Shown here: positions 35,454-48,749 of the stretch, one piece after another
Layout of the letters: each line of letters begins with the position of its first letter
How positions within the stretch are numbered: position 1 is the first letter of the stretch
From: Limnoperna fortunei
Lineage: Eukaryota > Mollusca > Bivalvia > Mytilida > Modiolidae
Assembly (NCBI GenBank): GCA_944474755.1
Contig: OX104117.1
Span: 76,050,926-76,114,925, forward strand
Direction of reading: 5' to 3'
Length of the DNA: 64,000 nucleotides
The notes under the pieces: model-generated
Told to the model about the DNA's origin: nothing
Seen by the model: the letters and a program-made list of their open reading frames with translations, nothing else
Databases searched by the model: none
Translations under genes and position numbers: made by a program

Positions 35454-35713
35454 TGTTTGTTTAATGCTGTTTAACGCCACTTTGAGCAATTTTTCAGCTA
35501 TATCATGGTGTCCAGTTTTTATCTGGGGAGGAAGCAGGAGTACCCGGAGAAAACCCCCCGCCTGCGGTAGGAAAACTGGCAATCCTTGTCAATTAAGATT
35601 GGAGTCGAGTACACCCTGCCTGCAGCGAGAATCGAACCCGCAATCTCAGTGTTGACGGACCACGTGATCAATAGTACACGAACTAACTTGACCACTCGGC
35701 CACCGAGGCCCCC
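35454..35713 (-). mobile_element. full-length SINE with 17-bp target duplication
   Basis: A 260-bp SINE in reverse orientation is flanked by perfect 17-bp direct repeats CTGTTGAGTTATATGTT at 35437-35453 and 35714-35730. The minus-strand head carries GGCCTCGGTGGCCGAGTGG (A-box region) and a B box, and the tail is AAAC-rich. This is the best-preserved copy of the family here and proves insertion by retroposition. Confidence 0.93.
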
Positions 35714-35919
35714 CTGTTGAGTTATATGTTCCTGACATAAACAAGTGCATTGACGTAATGTTGTTTACATATTTAGTTTCTGTATTTGGTGTTCGGTACA
35801 GGGAGCTCCATATTTAACTTGCATGTATCATTGTATTATTATGAAGACATTAAACATTCACTTGTTATTAAGAGTTTTTTTTATGTAATTTGCTTGGTGG
35901 TTAATTACATCGAGTTTCA

Positions 35920-38900
35920 TGTAGTAAGTAAGTAAGTAAGTAAAACTTTATTTTGATTCGGCATGATAAGAACAATGCAACACAAGCTCTAAGGAGCTTT
36001 TAACCGAATATATAAAACAGATACATCAACAATAAAAGCAAACAAATAATAAAAACAGCATGCAATAGACATGGTTGTTATAGTGCCTGGGAAAAATTGC
36101 AGAAAAACTCACAAAACTTTTAGAAGGACCGTTAAAAATTTAAAATAAATACCTAATAATTTACGAGACAATAAAAATCTGCCAGAACAGAAAAATTATA
36201 ATGAACTAAAATTTAAAATAATTAAAAATCTATTACAATCATTTGGTATCAGTGAACTCCAATCAGGTTTAGTAGTATTATCAATTTTGTCTGCAAGCAG
36301 CACACCGACAATCAAAACCATTCCAGGACTGAATTGGACTTTTAAAATGCGAGAAACTATTTTCAGTTCTAAAATGATTTGGAAGGCTGTTCCATAAAAT
36401 TGCAGCAGCAAATTTAGAAGATTTTTCTCATACGTGGTTGTTTTAACATGAGGCACTTCAAGAACGTTTGCATATCTAAAAGAATATTTAGAATTTTTTT
36501 CATTAACTAAATTTCGAAGGCACACAGGAGCAATCTTGTTCACAATTTTGAAAGTTTCAAGAGCCATAGTCCGTATCCGTCTAATCTGCAGGGAAGGCAC
36601 CTTAGCTTTTTGAAGAAGGGTATCATAAGTACTATGGTAATCATCATTAACAAAACGAAGTGCTCTTTCCTGCACTTTTTCCAGTTTTTTAAATTTTTTT
36701 CCGTACAAACGTGCCACACCAAAGGGCAAAATTAAAGTTACTTAGAATAAAAGTGTGAAAGATAGTAAGCTTACTAAGTCTGTCCAAAAGAGAACACAAA
36801 CGTTTTAAAACATTTAGTTGCTGTGAGGCTTTCCTGCAGATTGAACTGATATGGGCATCAAAATTTAGCTGATAATCAATTTCAATTCCTAATAATTTCA
36901 GAGTATTTTCACAAGTAAGATCCGAATCTTGGATATGCAAGGAGAGATTTTTATCCTATGTTCTTTTTGCCGAATGCCAAAACTTGAAATTTATCAGGAT
37001 TTGCTTGAATCTGGTTAAATCGAAACCAGTCAATAAGTATTTTAGAATCAGATTCCAAAGTTGAAATAAGCAAATCATTATCAGGACTGCAAAACGACAG
37101 GGTATAATCATCAGCATAATTATAGAGGCTACCATTTTTAACAAACAGAAAAATGTCATTTATAAATACATTAAATAACAAAGGGAACACTTTTTTGGAT
37201 GTCGGCCCAGCCACTCAGAATATTATTGACTTTTATTTGTTGCTTGCGGTTTGTTAAATAAGATTTCAAAAGAGCAACTGAGCCTGAAGATACCCCATAT
37301 GCAGATAATTTATCTAGCAAGATGTTATGGGGGAGGCAGTCAAAAGCCTTTGACAGATCCATAAGGACTGCCGCTATATACTGATTTTTATCAAGTGCCT
37401 CTCGCCAGTCTTCTAATAGTCTGAGTAGCGTGGTCTAACATCCGTGACCACGTCTGAAAGCACATAAAAAGGGGTTAAATAATTTATCAAAATAATCTGA
37501 AAGTTGGATTTCAAGCACCTTTTCAAAAATTTTAGAAAAAATTGGCAAAACACTCACTGGTCGGTGATTTGTTTTTTGTAAGGGGTCACTCTTTTTACAT
37601 ATAGGAGTGACTTGGGCTATCTTAAGCTTATCTGGAAAACAGTTATTTTCAATTGACAAATTGACAAGTTTGGTAATGTCAGGTATTATATATGATTTAC
37701 AATTTTTTAACTACTTTGGCTGGAATACCATCGGCTCCCGAGGTCTTCTTTACATTAATCTTTTTTATAATTTTGTCTACAACTTCATTTTGAACATTCT
37801 TAAAATCAAAATCTATGCTTTGATCTCTGATCTTTAGAATATTGTTAACACTTGGATGAGTTGAGGGTTCATATATCACATCTGCACGTACTTTATCTGC
37901 TACTGTGGAGAGAAAGTTATTAAAATGATTTGACACTTCTTTTGGGTCATTTACAATTCTGTCATTTTCATGTACTACAATTTTCTGTTCTCCACAGTTA
38001 CCCTTATTCGAAAAGAAAGGTTTAACTGTCTTCCAAAAAATCACAAGATTTTGATCCCCCGGAGCAACGTTCAATAAAATATACTTTCACGGATTTATGT
38101 TTTATTTTAGTGACCAAATTTCTTTGTTTCTGAAAATTATCCCAATTTTTGTCACTCCGGGTTTTAGTATATTTGGTATAGAGCATCTGTTTGCGATATA
38201 TGGCCCATCTAAGTTCTCTATTCAATCATGGAAGAGGTTTCCGCCTTTGACATCTAGATTTAATTGGCGCATGCTTGTCTAAAATACTAATAAAATCTTT
38301 TTCATAAGCATCATATACATTGTTAACATTTGTAGTTTTCAGCTATGGTTATACCTTTTACATCATTTGAAAAGATTTCAATATCAATCTGTATGTTACA
38401 AGTTTACGATCTTGGACTGTAAGATTATCTTTTATGACAGTAGATATAATATTGTAACAATCGCTAACACCTGTGGGACTATTTGTTGTTTTAAAACACA
38501 TATTCTTTTTGTTTGTTAAAATTACATCAACAAGGGATTGGTTACACCCCTTATTAAAACAAGTTGGACCTTGAACTAGCTGTGATAAGTTGAAGATATT
38601 ATATACATCATTTAGAATTTGACATTTTTCAGAACACAGCATATCAAAATTTAGATCACCAAGAACAATTATATTTTCATATGCAGTAAAACATTTGTCT
38701 AAAGATTTAGTAAATTGTTCCAAAAAGTCGTTATTTTTCATGGATGGAGGTTTATATGCTCCAATAATCAGTCATTTTTGTTCATTTATGTATAGTTCAT
38801 AACAGATATTTTCAAGATTGTCAGATTCTAGCGATTGTTTTCTACTTGATGGATAGTCTGATTTGATAAGTGTAAGAAGTCCACCATCATGCTGGTCTCT

Positions 38901-39400
38901 GAAGATTGTAGCCCTCAACTTGGAATAAGCTATCTCGGAAGGTATTATCAAGTTTGGTCTCGGCGATCATAAGGAAATCAACAATATTATTTGTCAGCAG
39001 TTCCTGAATTTCGACAAACTTATATCGTAGACTGTTTATGTAAATGTACGCCACAATAAAGTTTTTTGGATGTAGACGTCTTGTCTCTCTAAGATCCTGG
39101 AACAGTTTTTGATTTTCAGAAGACATACTCGATGTAGCGTTCAAGAAGCTATCATTTGTTGTTAGCGGATCACTATCGCAGGAGAAAAATTAGTTACTAA
39201 AATGGAAATTGTTACATTCAACACAAATCCACGGATCTTCTATACAGCCTAATCTTTCATATTCATTAGGGGTTAGATTTGCGCATTTCATGTGCCACCA
39301 GTAATAGCACGTTTCGCAGTATATTGCACGATGGTGTTTTGCAATAGACTCAAAATTAGTAAAATAGCTATCCAATGGCATCGTTGGGATAAGTTTATAT
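35920..39400 (-). mobile_element. decayed non-LTR retrotransposon (PHD finger, endonuclease, reverse transcriptase)
   Basis: Minus-strand fragments read in order. 39381-39190 is a PHD-like zinc finger (CETCYYWWHMKC, ICVEC). 39144-38887 is the AP-endonuclease start (INSLRYKFVEIQ, AETKLD), in the same frame after an in-frame TAA at 39190. 38741-38358 is the endonuclease end (LGDLNFD). 38074-36951 is the reverse transcriptase (DLSKAFDCLPH, YADD in place). 36940-36196 is the C-terminal domain (LEKVQERALRF, IRTMALETFKI). Several frameshifts and stops separate these pieces, so it is inactive. The 3' end carries AATAAA and a (TTAC)n tail at 35923-35943. Best described as a jockey/CR1-superfamily element; the clade is not decided. 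Confidence 0.85.
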
Positions 39401-40950
39401 GTTTAAACCACACTTGCGGTTTTCTGTATCGAATAATCTTTTACTCATAAAAATTGGTACATGTAATGATATCTTTTCAGCTAAGCATACAATTTAAGGG
39501 GAAAGAGCAAGGGCTTGTCGTTCGTCTGCTTATATTACAAGTGGATTTTAGTGTTGTTACTCGATAAAATCTAACAAAGTACCACACTGATGTATATAAA
39601 ATTATTTATCTCATAAGTATATTATTTTGCCGTCTAGTCCGAAAATCCCGCGAGATCCACAAGTCCTGTGAAAAACCGAGATTTGTTTTTTTAGTAACTC
39701 CAGCTTGAGAAATGATCAGAAATGCTAGCTTGACCATTTCTTTTGCGGTGGCTGCCAGATTGTAGTACAGAAAGCCTGACAGGGTAAGGTGTTAATGAAA
39801 TATCATATGTCTGCACCTACCAAATATTTCATCTTTTTCCATCGCTATCAAAAATTTTGTTCCTTTTAGTTCTGTCCATCCTTTTGTCCGTTGATTTGTC
39901 TTGTTAACAAGACATATTCATTAAATAATTTGAGCCAATTGACAGAAGAAGGACTGGTCAGGATGATTACAAATGTCGGTCATTTCAGTGTTCTAGCTCT
40001 ATAAAATCGGAGTCGGCTTTCTTATACCAAGCAGATGTACCTAGTCATATGGTATGTGCGTTTAATGTCCTCTATAGTTTTGATTCATTTAAGCATTCCA
40101 AATTTTAAGATGTCTGTCTACATGGAACATAGTTTTGTATTATCACGTGCTTGAAATATCCTCTTCACGACATACTGTCTGTATGCAGTGGAGACATTCC
40201 AGATAAACAACAATCGTCTTGAAAAGCTATGAAAGTAAGATAAAATATTCAAAGATTGTTTTCCTGTTGAACATAGTTAAACATTTGTGTCCATGGCAGG
40301 TATGCCGAAACATCGGTTGACTAATAAATCTGAGCTTGAGTTCGAAACAGAGGCTCATTGAAGCCGCTACCAAGTCATTACCATACTTCATACTTTTTTC
40401 AGCGGCAGTCACCTGTTGTGCATTGGATTATCCTGACTGCTTGACATCACTTTAAAGTGTGCGAGAACCATTAACTTGCATGCATGGCATATCTCGCGCA
40501 TGGAAAACGTAAACTGTATATGCCGCCATTATGTGATATATAAAATTATCGAGACGAAATCAATATTATCAAATATTGCGTAAAAACGGCCTTAATATCC
40601 TTAATATGCTAAAACCGGCATAGGCAATATCTTAATTACTGAATTAATATAAAATATTACCCGGTTAATGACTTTTTCTGTTAGTCCATGGGGCAATGCG
40701 GAGAGTACTATTGCCTGTAGTGCAATCTTGATTTTCATACGGACCAGCGGTATGTCTGGCTAGTCATACGGACCAGCGGTATGGCTGGCAAGTCATACGG
40801 ACTGTTCATACACTACAGATCCGCTAAACGGACTGTTTGGATTATTTAATCATGTTAATAAACATGTTACCAACTGGCTGATTCTGTATTGTCCCTGTAT
40901 TGACCATCATTGATCATCGGTCGGTTGTATTGGACTCTACCGGTCTCGGG
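39401..40950. other. no gene recognised
   Basis: Spacer. A short direct repeat TCATACGGACCAGCGGTATG occurs at about 40736 and 40768, with a partial third copy. Confidence 0.5.
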
Positions 40951-40954
40951 ATCA

Positions 40955-41140
40955 TCGGTGTGGTAACCCTGGTTGCGAGTTCGAGACCTACTGCTGGCAG
41001 GTGTGCTAAACTCAAACCTTCCAACAAGGATCGCCAGTTTTCTTGTCGAAGCTCGTCATTTTAAAAATGGTGCTTTGGCTTCCTCCCCAATAGAAAAACT
41101 ACTCGCCATGAGAAAGCTGAAAAATGGCTCCAGGCAACAA
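40955..41140 (+). mobile_element. SINE copy, diverged, plus orientation
   Basis: It reads GTGTGGTAACCCTGGTTGC, a B-box region GCGAGTTCGAGACC, then CCAACAAGGATCGCCAGTTT and GCTTCCTCCCCAATAG. A (TTGA)n-like tract follows at about 41183-41203. Confidence 0.7.
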
Positions 41141-41242
41141 ATATACAGGACGAGAAAAGGCTACCAAAATAAAAAAGACAGTTTTTATTGATTGATTGAT
41201 TGAAAAAAATATTACTGAACGTCTATCAAGTAGTATTTTCGC

Positions 41243-42224
41243 TATAATCAGGACGAGAACAAGTCAAACAATAATCAGGACGAGAACAAGACAAACAATA
41301 ATCAGGACGAGAACAAGTCAAACAATAATCAGGACGAGAACAAGACAAACAATAATCAGGACGAGAACAAGACAAACAATAATCAAGACGAGAACAAGAC
41401 AAACAATAATCAGGACGAGAACAAGTCAAACAATAATCAGGACGAGAACAAGACAAACAATAATCAGGACGAGAACAAGACAAACAATAATCAGGACGAG
41501 AACAAGACAAACAATAATCAGGACGAGAACAAGACAAACAATAATCAGGACGAGAACAAGACAAACAATAATCAGGACGAGAACAAGACAAACAATAATC
41601 AGGACGAGAACAAGACAAACAATAATCAGGACGAGAACAAGACAAACAATAATCAGGACGAGAACAAGACAAACAATAATCAGGACGAGAACAAGACGAA
41701 CAATAATCAGGACGAGAACAAGACAAACAATAATCAGGACGAGAACAAGACAAACAATAATCAGGACGAGAACAAGTCAAACAATAATCAGGACGAGAAC
41801 AAGACAAACAATAATCAGGACGAGAACAAGACAAACAATAATCAGGACGAGAACAAGACAAACAATAATCAGGACGAGAACAAGACAAACAATAATCAGG
41901 ACGAGAACAAGTCAAACAATAATCAGGACGAGAACAAGACAAACAATAATCAGGACGAGAACAAGACAAACAATAATCAGGACGAGAACAAGACAAACAA
42001 TTATCAGGACGAGAACAAGTCAAACAATAATCAGGACGAGAACAAGACAAACAATAATCAGGACGAGAACAAGACAAACAATAATCAGGACGAGAACAAG
42101 ACAAACAATAATCAGGACGAGAACAAGACAAACACTAATCAGGACGAGAACAAGACAAACAATAATCAGGACGAGAACAAGTCAAATAATAATCAGGACG
42201 AGAACAAGACAAACAATAATCAGT
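41243..42224. repeat. 27-bp minisatellite, about 36 copies
   Basis: The unit is ATAATCAGGACGAGAACAAG followed by ACAAACA, with a common A/T variant (AAGTCAA). Copies are nearly identical, so the array is young or homogenised. The period is a multiple of three, so both strands carry long open frames (RTRTRQTII on plus, CSRPDYCLS on minus); these are artefacts unless transcription is shown. Confidence 0.97.
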
Positions 42225-42232
42225 TGGGGGAA

Positions 42233-42322
42233 AGGAATGGACCAATGGAAAGGAAAGGGGGAAAGGAATGGACCAATGGAAAGGAATGGACCAATGGAAA
42301 GAAATGGACCAATGGAAAGGAA
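42233..42322. repeat. 18-bp tandem repeat next to the 27-bp array
   Basis: Four to five copies of GAATGGACCAATGGAAAG with small insertions directly follow the 27-bp array. Confidence 0.9.
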
Positions 42323-42814
42323 AGTTTGACTGCCTATACAAATTTGAGAATCAGTTATATCAGAATTTTGTAGCACCTACATCTTTTTCAGATACCTACT
42401 GTACAAAATGTTGGGCATGCATTCCTTAAGATGTCACCAACTATGATTGAAAGGCCATGTTCCCCCCTCCACTGACAGACCAAAGGATGCGGAGGACAAC
42501 TGTATGGGATGAACCCGTGGAACCGTCACTGTACATATGCTGTATGAATTCTTCTTATTTAAGGACTTTATAATTAACTTAAATTAGTAAAATTATGTTA
42601 TGTCGTCTTAAGCACTGGGGGATAAATGAAATATAAATATCAATTTCTTGAATCGATAGTACATAAATACAACTAAATTGTGCTACTTAATTGTACATGG
42701 TTTTGTTCATCTTTCATAAAAGACATTACTTGAATAAAGAAACAAGTCGGAGAGTAGGGGCACACAGATACAGTGCCAGAAATCTGTCAATTCCCATTTA
42801 TATATATATGTTAT
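42323..42814. other. no gene recognised
   Basis: AT-rich spacer between the tandem arrays and the RT fragment. Confidence 0.45.
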
Positions 42815-42817
42815 ATT

Positions 42818-43480
42818 AAGTAAGTAAGTAAGTAATCTTTATTTAAAATAGAGTCCTCATAATATAATCAAAATAACAAGTAACGTGAGCTCTGTGTGAC
42901 TCTTTTAACGACATTGGACATTGTAAAACAAAAAAGGACATGCAATCATAGGGCACACATAATTAGAAACAGAAAAAGCATTGGGAGATATAAAAGGCAC
43001 AAAAAGCATAAAAACATACAATCATAAAAAGGCGAAAAGCATAACATATTTAAGTCATAAAACACACACAGTGGGGTTATAATAAGTAGCACAGTTATAA
43101 AAATAAAATCACAAACAGCACATAACCTAAGCACCAAAAGCATTAAGGCACTAAAACCAACACATAGACAGGCTTAAGACATTGGTCACGGGGCAGCAAG
43201 AACATGCATCGACAGGAGATGCATTTACAGTCTTCAGAAAAACACCATGATGATATAAAATTTTTCCAAATGATTTGGCAAGGAATGTTGAATTCTTGCT
43301 GCCTCGAGGCCAAAATTTTTCTTACCGTACCTAGTAGTTCGTCGGCCTGAAACTCTGCTATGCCTTTGTACCTAAAATTATATAACCTGTTTTTAAAATT
43401 CACCAGAACACGGAGAATTTGGGGTCATAGTTATATAATATTTTAAATATCTCTAGTGCCATAGTTCTCATTTTGTGTAT
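42818..43480 (-). mobile_element. 5'-truncated non-LTR retrotransposon, minus strand
   Basis: A (TTAC)n tail at about 42821-42836 and a decayed C-terminal RT region match the 35.9-39.4 kb family: KMRTMALEIFKI near 43430-43465, NRLYNFRYKGIAEF near 43380, and a closing Cys-rich segment CKCISCRC near 43210. Only the 3' end is present, as expected for incomplete reverse transcription. Confidence 0.75.
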
Positions 43481-43529
43481 ACTTTAAGTGATGGTAAAGT
43501 TCAGATTTTTTAAGTAAAGAAAAGTAACC

Positions 43530-44719
43530 AGCCAGAGGTTACTTTTCTTGTACAAGGTGGTTGAGGGGTTGGTTCCTGCCATAGAAGCTGAGGAATTCCT
43601 TAAACCATCACGACAAACTTTCAGTGACTACCAAACAAAGTTAATGTTGACAAACAAGTTAGATACAACTCAGAGCGTTTTGTAGCGCAGCCGAGCAAAA
43701 CACAACAGTATTCGAATTCATTCTTTCTTAAAACTATTATAGAGTGGAACCATGCAGTTGAACGACATAACTGTCTATTCCTCCTCAATCTGTTTGTTTT
43801 GCTTTTATTCGAATTATGTCTCTTACAGTGGTTTTTTTTTATTTCCTGGCGATTTACGGGGATGGGGGATTGCATCATAGATACTTTACATTGTATTAAA
43901 TTTTACGAATTTCTACCAGAACTGTAATTTACATTTCCCGGTCAGTTTCGTTCGTTTTATTTCTCTCTATATCTCTTACAGTGGTTTTTTATTCTCGCCG
44001 ATGGAATGTAAAAAGCAAGGGTCATGAAATATTACGCAAGGGTTGTAAAACAACACGTGCACGCTTACTTTGATATCTTGTGATTGTTTGCCTTTTGAAA
44101 CAAAGAAAACTGGGTCATTCGCCACATGGAAAGAAAGACACAATTCAAAAGTAAGTACTATAATATACAATAGAGACAATTCATAAGAAAACGTTTAAAA
44201 CATATTTTTGAAATGTAATAATTCTTCTTTTAATTCTTTAAGAGCACGAATTTGAATGTTGTATTATATTTCGATGCAACATTCGAACAATTTAATTCCT
44301 TTTCCAAAAAATCACGTTCGAATATTGAAAGTTTTACTACACGCACTTGAGTCCTGTAAGCGCCTATCGTTTAATTGAAATAAGAATGAATAGGAATGCG
44401 CGTATTAAATGCAGTTATATTTTAGACATATTCATGTCATAAATGTCAGAGGAATGCATACACTTGCTACAGATGTAAGACCCCGACGATAGATCAGAGT
44501 ACCTATGTAGGGTACTGGAGTAGGCCAACGTTATATCGGAGCTGCCCGGCCGCTAGTAGGACATATGCTGCCGAGTTCTTCGTCTAGGTATCCCTAAGGC
44601 CGGGCTTCGACAAACCCACCATGTGGAGTCCATGGACTACTAACAACCGTCCGACCCTGGGAATTTATTAACAGTGTAGGACGTTAACCACCCCCCCCCC
44701 CCACCAAGAAGAAGAAGAC
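43530..44719 (+). mobile_element. 3' end of a second non-LTR family with 3'UTR and (AAG)n tail
   Basis: The plus strand encodes a C-terminal RT segment (LFLYKVVEGLVPAI, SFLKTIIEWNHAVE) with an in-frame TAG near 43684. A G/C-richer 3'UTR (about 44460-44690) follows, then a C tract and a (AAG)n tail at about 44707-44719. The same protein family is seen at 49.7-52.4 kb (compare FYKVTEGLVPAIP). Confidence 0.75.
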
Positions 44720-44970
44720 CTATTTATTTGGGACCTTAGAATGTTTTTATAGTGGATCTTATTTCGTGAAATATGTCCTTAACGTATTTCAGCCAGTCGA
44801 TATTTTCTTATGTGCATTTAGATCCCGAACTGAAACATTTTGTAAACATCGGTTATAAATTAAGGTAATAATCAGGTGCCTGTTATGGTTCCTTCTTTTT
44901 CTCTTTACACATCTTTCAGTAGGATTAAGATTATATGTATAGTTAAATCATTTATTGTTTTTATCGTACA

Positions 44971-45518
44971 GCTCAAGCTGCTTACTGCTCTGGAAGGTAG
45001 CTCTGGTTGGGACCCCATTCGGCGAATGATGAAGACAATTGGCAGCAATGCATTATGATCTGACTATAGTTTAAGAGGAACAAAAGGAAAGCTTCCATTA
45101 CTGAATCTATCTGTGTGTTGTCAGATGATGATACGTAAGTTATTTTGCTAAATCGTTGTATTCTAAATAATAATCAATCCACAAGACAGGATTGTTACGT
45201 GTTACATGATACATAATTGTATACAGAGATGCTTATATGAAAGGAAGAGCAAAAATATTTTTGTCAACACTTTTAATTCATAAATATTAGGACCAATATC
45301 AAACTGTAAACCCTGATCTATCTTTGCAAATGACCAATTTATCGAAGTGTAACTACTGTTAACAGATGACCAAAAAATACCGAAAGATTTATTAATTTTT
45401 TCTTCTTCGAGTGCATACAGAAAAAAATCCTCATTCAGCCACAGAAATGGATGCGAAGGGGATTATAACGGAATGCCTAAAACATGCCCCTAATAGGCCA
45501 GGGGCTCCAGATGTAAGG
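44971..45518 (+). CDS. two candidate exons of an unrecognised gene
   Basis: 44971-45057 follows a good acceptor (TTTTTATCGTACAG) and reads LKLLTALEGSSGWDPIRRMM to a stop. 45426-45518 lies between GCATACAG and GTAAG/GTAAGT with one open frame containing ATEMDAKGIITECLKHAPNR. The two do not join in an obvious way and no family is recognised, so these may be parts of different isoforms or chance. Confidence 0.2.
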
Positions 45519-45611
45519 TAAGTTAAATAATTGCTGACTTAGGGAAAACCAAATAATACTGTATTCAGAACACAGATTGTTTCAAAACATTTTCAGATTT
45601 TTTAAATTATG

Positions 45612-45838
45612 GTTGACGCAACTTTCAGCAATTTCAGCCTCATCATGACGTCCAGATTTTATTGCGGGAGGAATACCCGGTAAAAAGCCCGAACAACCTT
45701 CAATCCTTGTTAACTAAGTTTTGTATTCGAGCACACCCTGCCCGTCGTAAGGCGCGATCCGGCGACCGCAGCTATTACAGACACGTGGTCAATAGAAGAT
45801 GACTAACTACCATAACCACGCGGCCACCGACGCCCTCG
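45612..45838 (-). mobile_element. SINE copy, diverged, minus orientation
   Basis: AATTTCAGCCTCATCATGAC and TTTTATTGCGGGAGGAATAC lead to a head ending CCACGCGGCCACCGACGCCC. A-box and degenerate B-box segments are visible on the minus strand. Confidence 0.8.
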
Positions 45839-47012
45839 TTTCAAACTATTATCGTACAGAACCACACTGATATAAAAACTTTTATCACATATTTATATGT
45901 AAAATGTGTGATTTTGCATATGTAATAAACGTAGAAGTAAGTAATCCATATCTCTACCCCGGGCAGATAACCAAGCAGATAACCAATATCTGCCCTGGCA
46001 GATAACCGATATCTGCCCTGCGTTGATGACGTCATAGTAAAATGACAAGACATAAAGAGTCGTCGCATCTTAAATATGTTTTTGGTTTGTCAAAACGCCC
46101 ATCTGGCATTGTAAATTCTATAACATTGAGTTACATTAGATATCTTTGATGACATTTTATTTGCAACCACTAGGGCGATGTCTCTTCTAAGGGACTGTTA
46201 GTCCTCAAGGGTATCACCAGCACGATATTAATTAACACGGGTGCAGATCATTGATTCTTTTTAATTTCGAAAGTGATTTTAATTCCAAAGTTTTTCTATT
46301 CGCAATGAGTAGATGACCTTAGTCTGATTTGACATAACGTTTAGAAATTTTGATGATAAAACGTCTACAGTATCTTAATTATCTGAATTTTAAAAATGTT
46401 ATGAGTTTGAGCACAATCGATGAATCTCCATATGACAAAGCATGCGTCTGGCGTATTATATTTTATACCCTTAAAATGTTTTCGGAAATTTTATTTTTGA
46501 CAAGAACTGCTTTCGTTGATAGCAAAAAAAAAAAATTTCACACAAGAAATAAAATCTGATTACGATATTGATAACATTGACACTGCTTACATAAAAAAAT
46601 CTGCTGCTTATCGAGAGACGCGAACAGACTTAAATATAAACATAATAAAATATTATTAAATAATAAATAAACACTATAATATAACGTTGTTTTAAATAAC
46701 ATGTAAATATGTGATAAATAGATTATTACATCTCGAATTCCATTACTGCCTTGATATCTTCCCTCGACCTATATCTGCCTCGGGGCAGATATTGGAGTCT
46801 CGGGAAGATATCAAAATTCGTAAAATTACAGTATATTTTTAACACTTTTTGTAGGGCTTCACACACACTTCAAACTTGACCACTGCTACCGTGCGTTTAA
46901 AGAATGCTTAAATGTACTCAATAAAATTAATCATGTAAAAGATGGTTAAAAAAATAAAGAAATTATATTGCTTTAATTCTTATGAAAAATATGGGATGAA
47001 GCAAGACATTAT
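45839..47012. other. no gene recognised; GATATCTGCC-rich inverted motifs
   Basis: GGGCAGATA/TATCTGCCC motifs recur at 45960-46020 and again at 46765-46795, in inverted relation. They might mark the ends of a MITE of about 850 bp, but I could not define clean ends. Confidence 0.35.
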
Positions 47013-47210
<198 letters not shown>

Positions 47211-47565
47211 GTGCCAAAATCCAGACAGCAACCAGTTGTAATTGTATTGCAGAATTCATCAAAAATTTTTAAAAAGTTAAAGTATTGATTGTACATTAAA
47301 ATCCTAAGTTCCGATGTCATATAGATCTGTGTTTTTTATAAACTGCTTTTGTATTTTTTGCTCTCTCTACAACACTTATTGTTATTTATTTACTTTGTGT
47401 ATTGACTGTAAGTAATTGTTGAACTGATATGTTTTAATATGTATTGCCTTTCGGTGAACTAATTAATATAGCTGTATTTGTGTCTGCATGTATTAATGTC
47501 TTAAACCAACTACAGTTTATATTTTTCTTTGTGTTCTCTTGTACACCTGTGTGTCAGAGGCTTAA

Positions 47566-48361
47566 GGACATATCCTACTATTCGATCTTAATATGATTTT
47601 TTCTTAATATTTTGTATTAACTTTCCTTATGACAAAATCTTTAAATACAGCTAACAAAAATTAGTGGTCACCGACCGTATTAAAAAGTTATGACGTCATC
47701 TGTATCATCTGTTTTAGGGTACTAGGATTATGTGTTATTTTAATTATATTTTTCCCATAGTTTACTATTAGAATCAACTTAAATTGTTTTGAAGGCTTCA
47801 TTGCATGTAGAAAACAACTATGCCATAATCTATTTAAAAATACGTTCCCGCCATTTTTGTTATGCACTCGGAATACACAAAATCGCACATCGCAAAAAAC
47901 TGACCTATGATAATAAAACTATATTTTCACAGAAGATAGATGATAATTTACTCTCCAAATTGAATAAATAAAAAAATATGGTCACCGTATCAGGGGAAAA
48001 ATATTTGAGAAAAATAAGTATAGGCCAGAATTGGCGGGAAGGAAAGGGCGCGTTTTTCTTCGTATATACATGTAAACTGCAATATCTTTTCTAGATTTGT
48101 AACGCAGAATACAATCACGAAGGTAAAATAGTTCTTTTTTGAGTATGTTTGCTATTGCAAATTGATTAATTTAGTTTTTTCCCGAATTCTAAAAGACTGT
48201 ATTGCTTTTTTACTCATAAAAAAACTCTAAGTTGATCCATAAAGAGTACGGTATTTGAAATGGAAATTTCGCGGAATTTTGACGACAACGACGTCATAAA
48301 CGAATTACGAAACAATAACGTTTAAAATCAAACTGCGCAGGAACAATAGTAGGATATGTCT
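47566..48361. mobile_element. candidate piggyBac-like MITE (TTAA flanks)
   Basis: Terminal inverted repeats GGACATATCCTACTATT and AGACATATCCTACTATT face inward. Each end abuts TTAA (47562-47565 and 48362-48365), the target duplication of piggyBac elements. TGACGTCAT-like motifs lie inside both halves. The 796-bp length has no coding capacity. Confidence 0.6.
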
Positions 48362-48749
48362 TTAATTAGCTGTTTTGTCTTTTAATATTTAAACAATAAA
48401 AAATAGAAAACTAATTTATTTTTCTATTTTAATAATACAAGAAATTTTCATCGTTTTTCCTTTTAAAATCGTCTTTTGTATTTCACCCTACTATGTATTT
48501 TGTGGAGCCTGCAGCAGAGCTTTTCGAGACATAAAGGCAGTTATATGTAGCTTCTTTGAATTGAAATGTTCACCAGTTGGTATCTCTTGCATTTGTTTTA
48601 CGTTGGCTATTAGAGATGTATTTTTGTGGTTCATAAAATATATTATGCGGTTATGACCATATTTCTTTCGAGGGAAAAACGGAACAGTAATTTTCAGGAA
48701 GACATATTTTCATATATACAACAATTGCTTGTTTCAGTTACTTTAGACA

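Noticed and set aside
41196..42329. A 377-codon plus ORF and a 301-codon minus ORF
   Set aside because: Both are read-outs of the 27-bp minisatellite.
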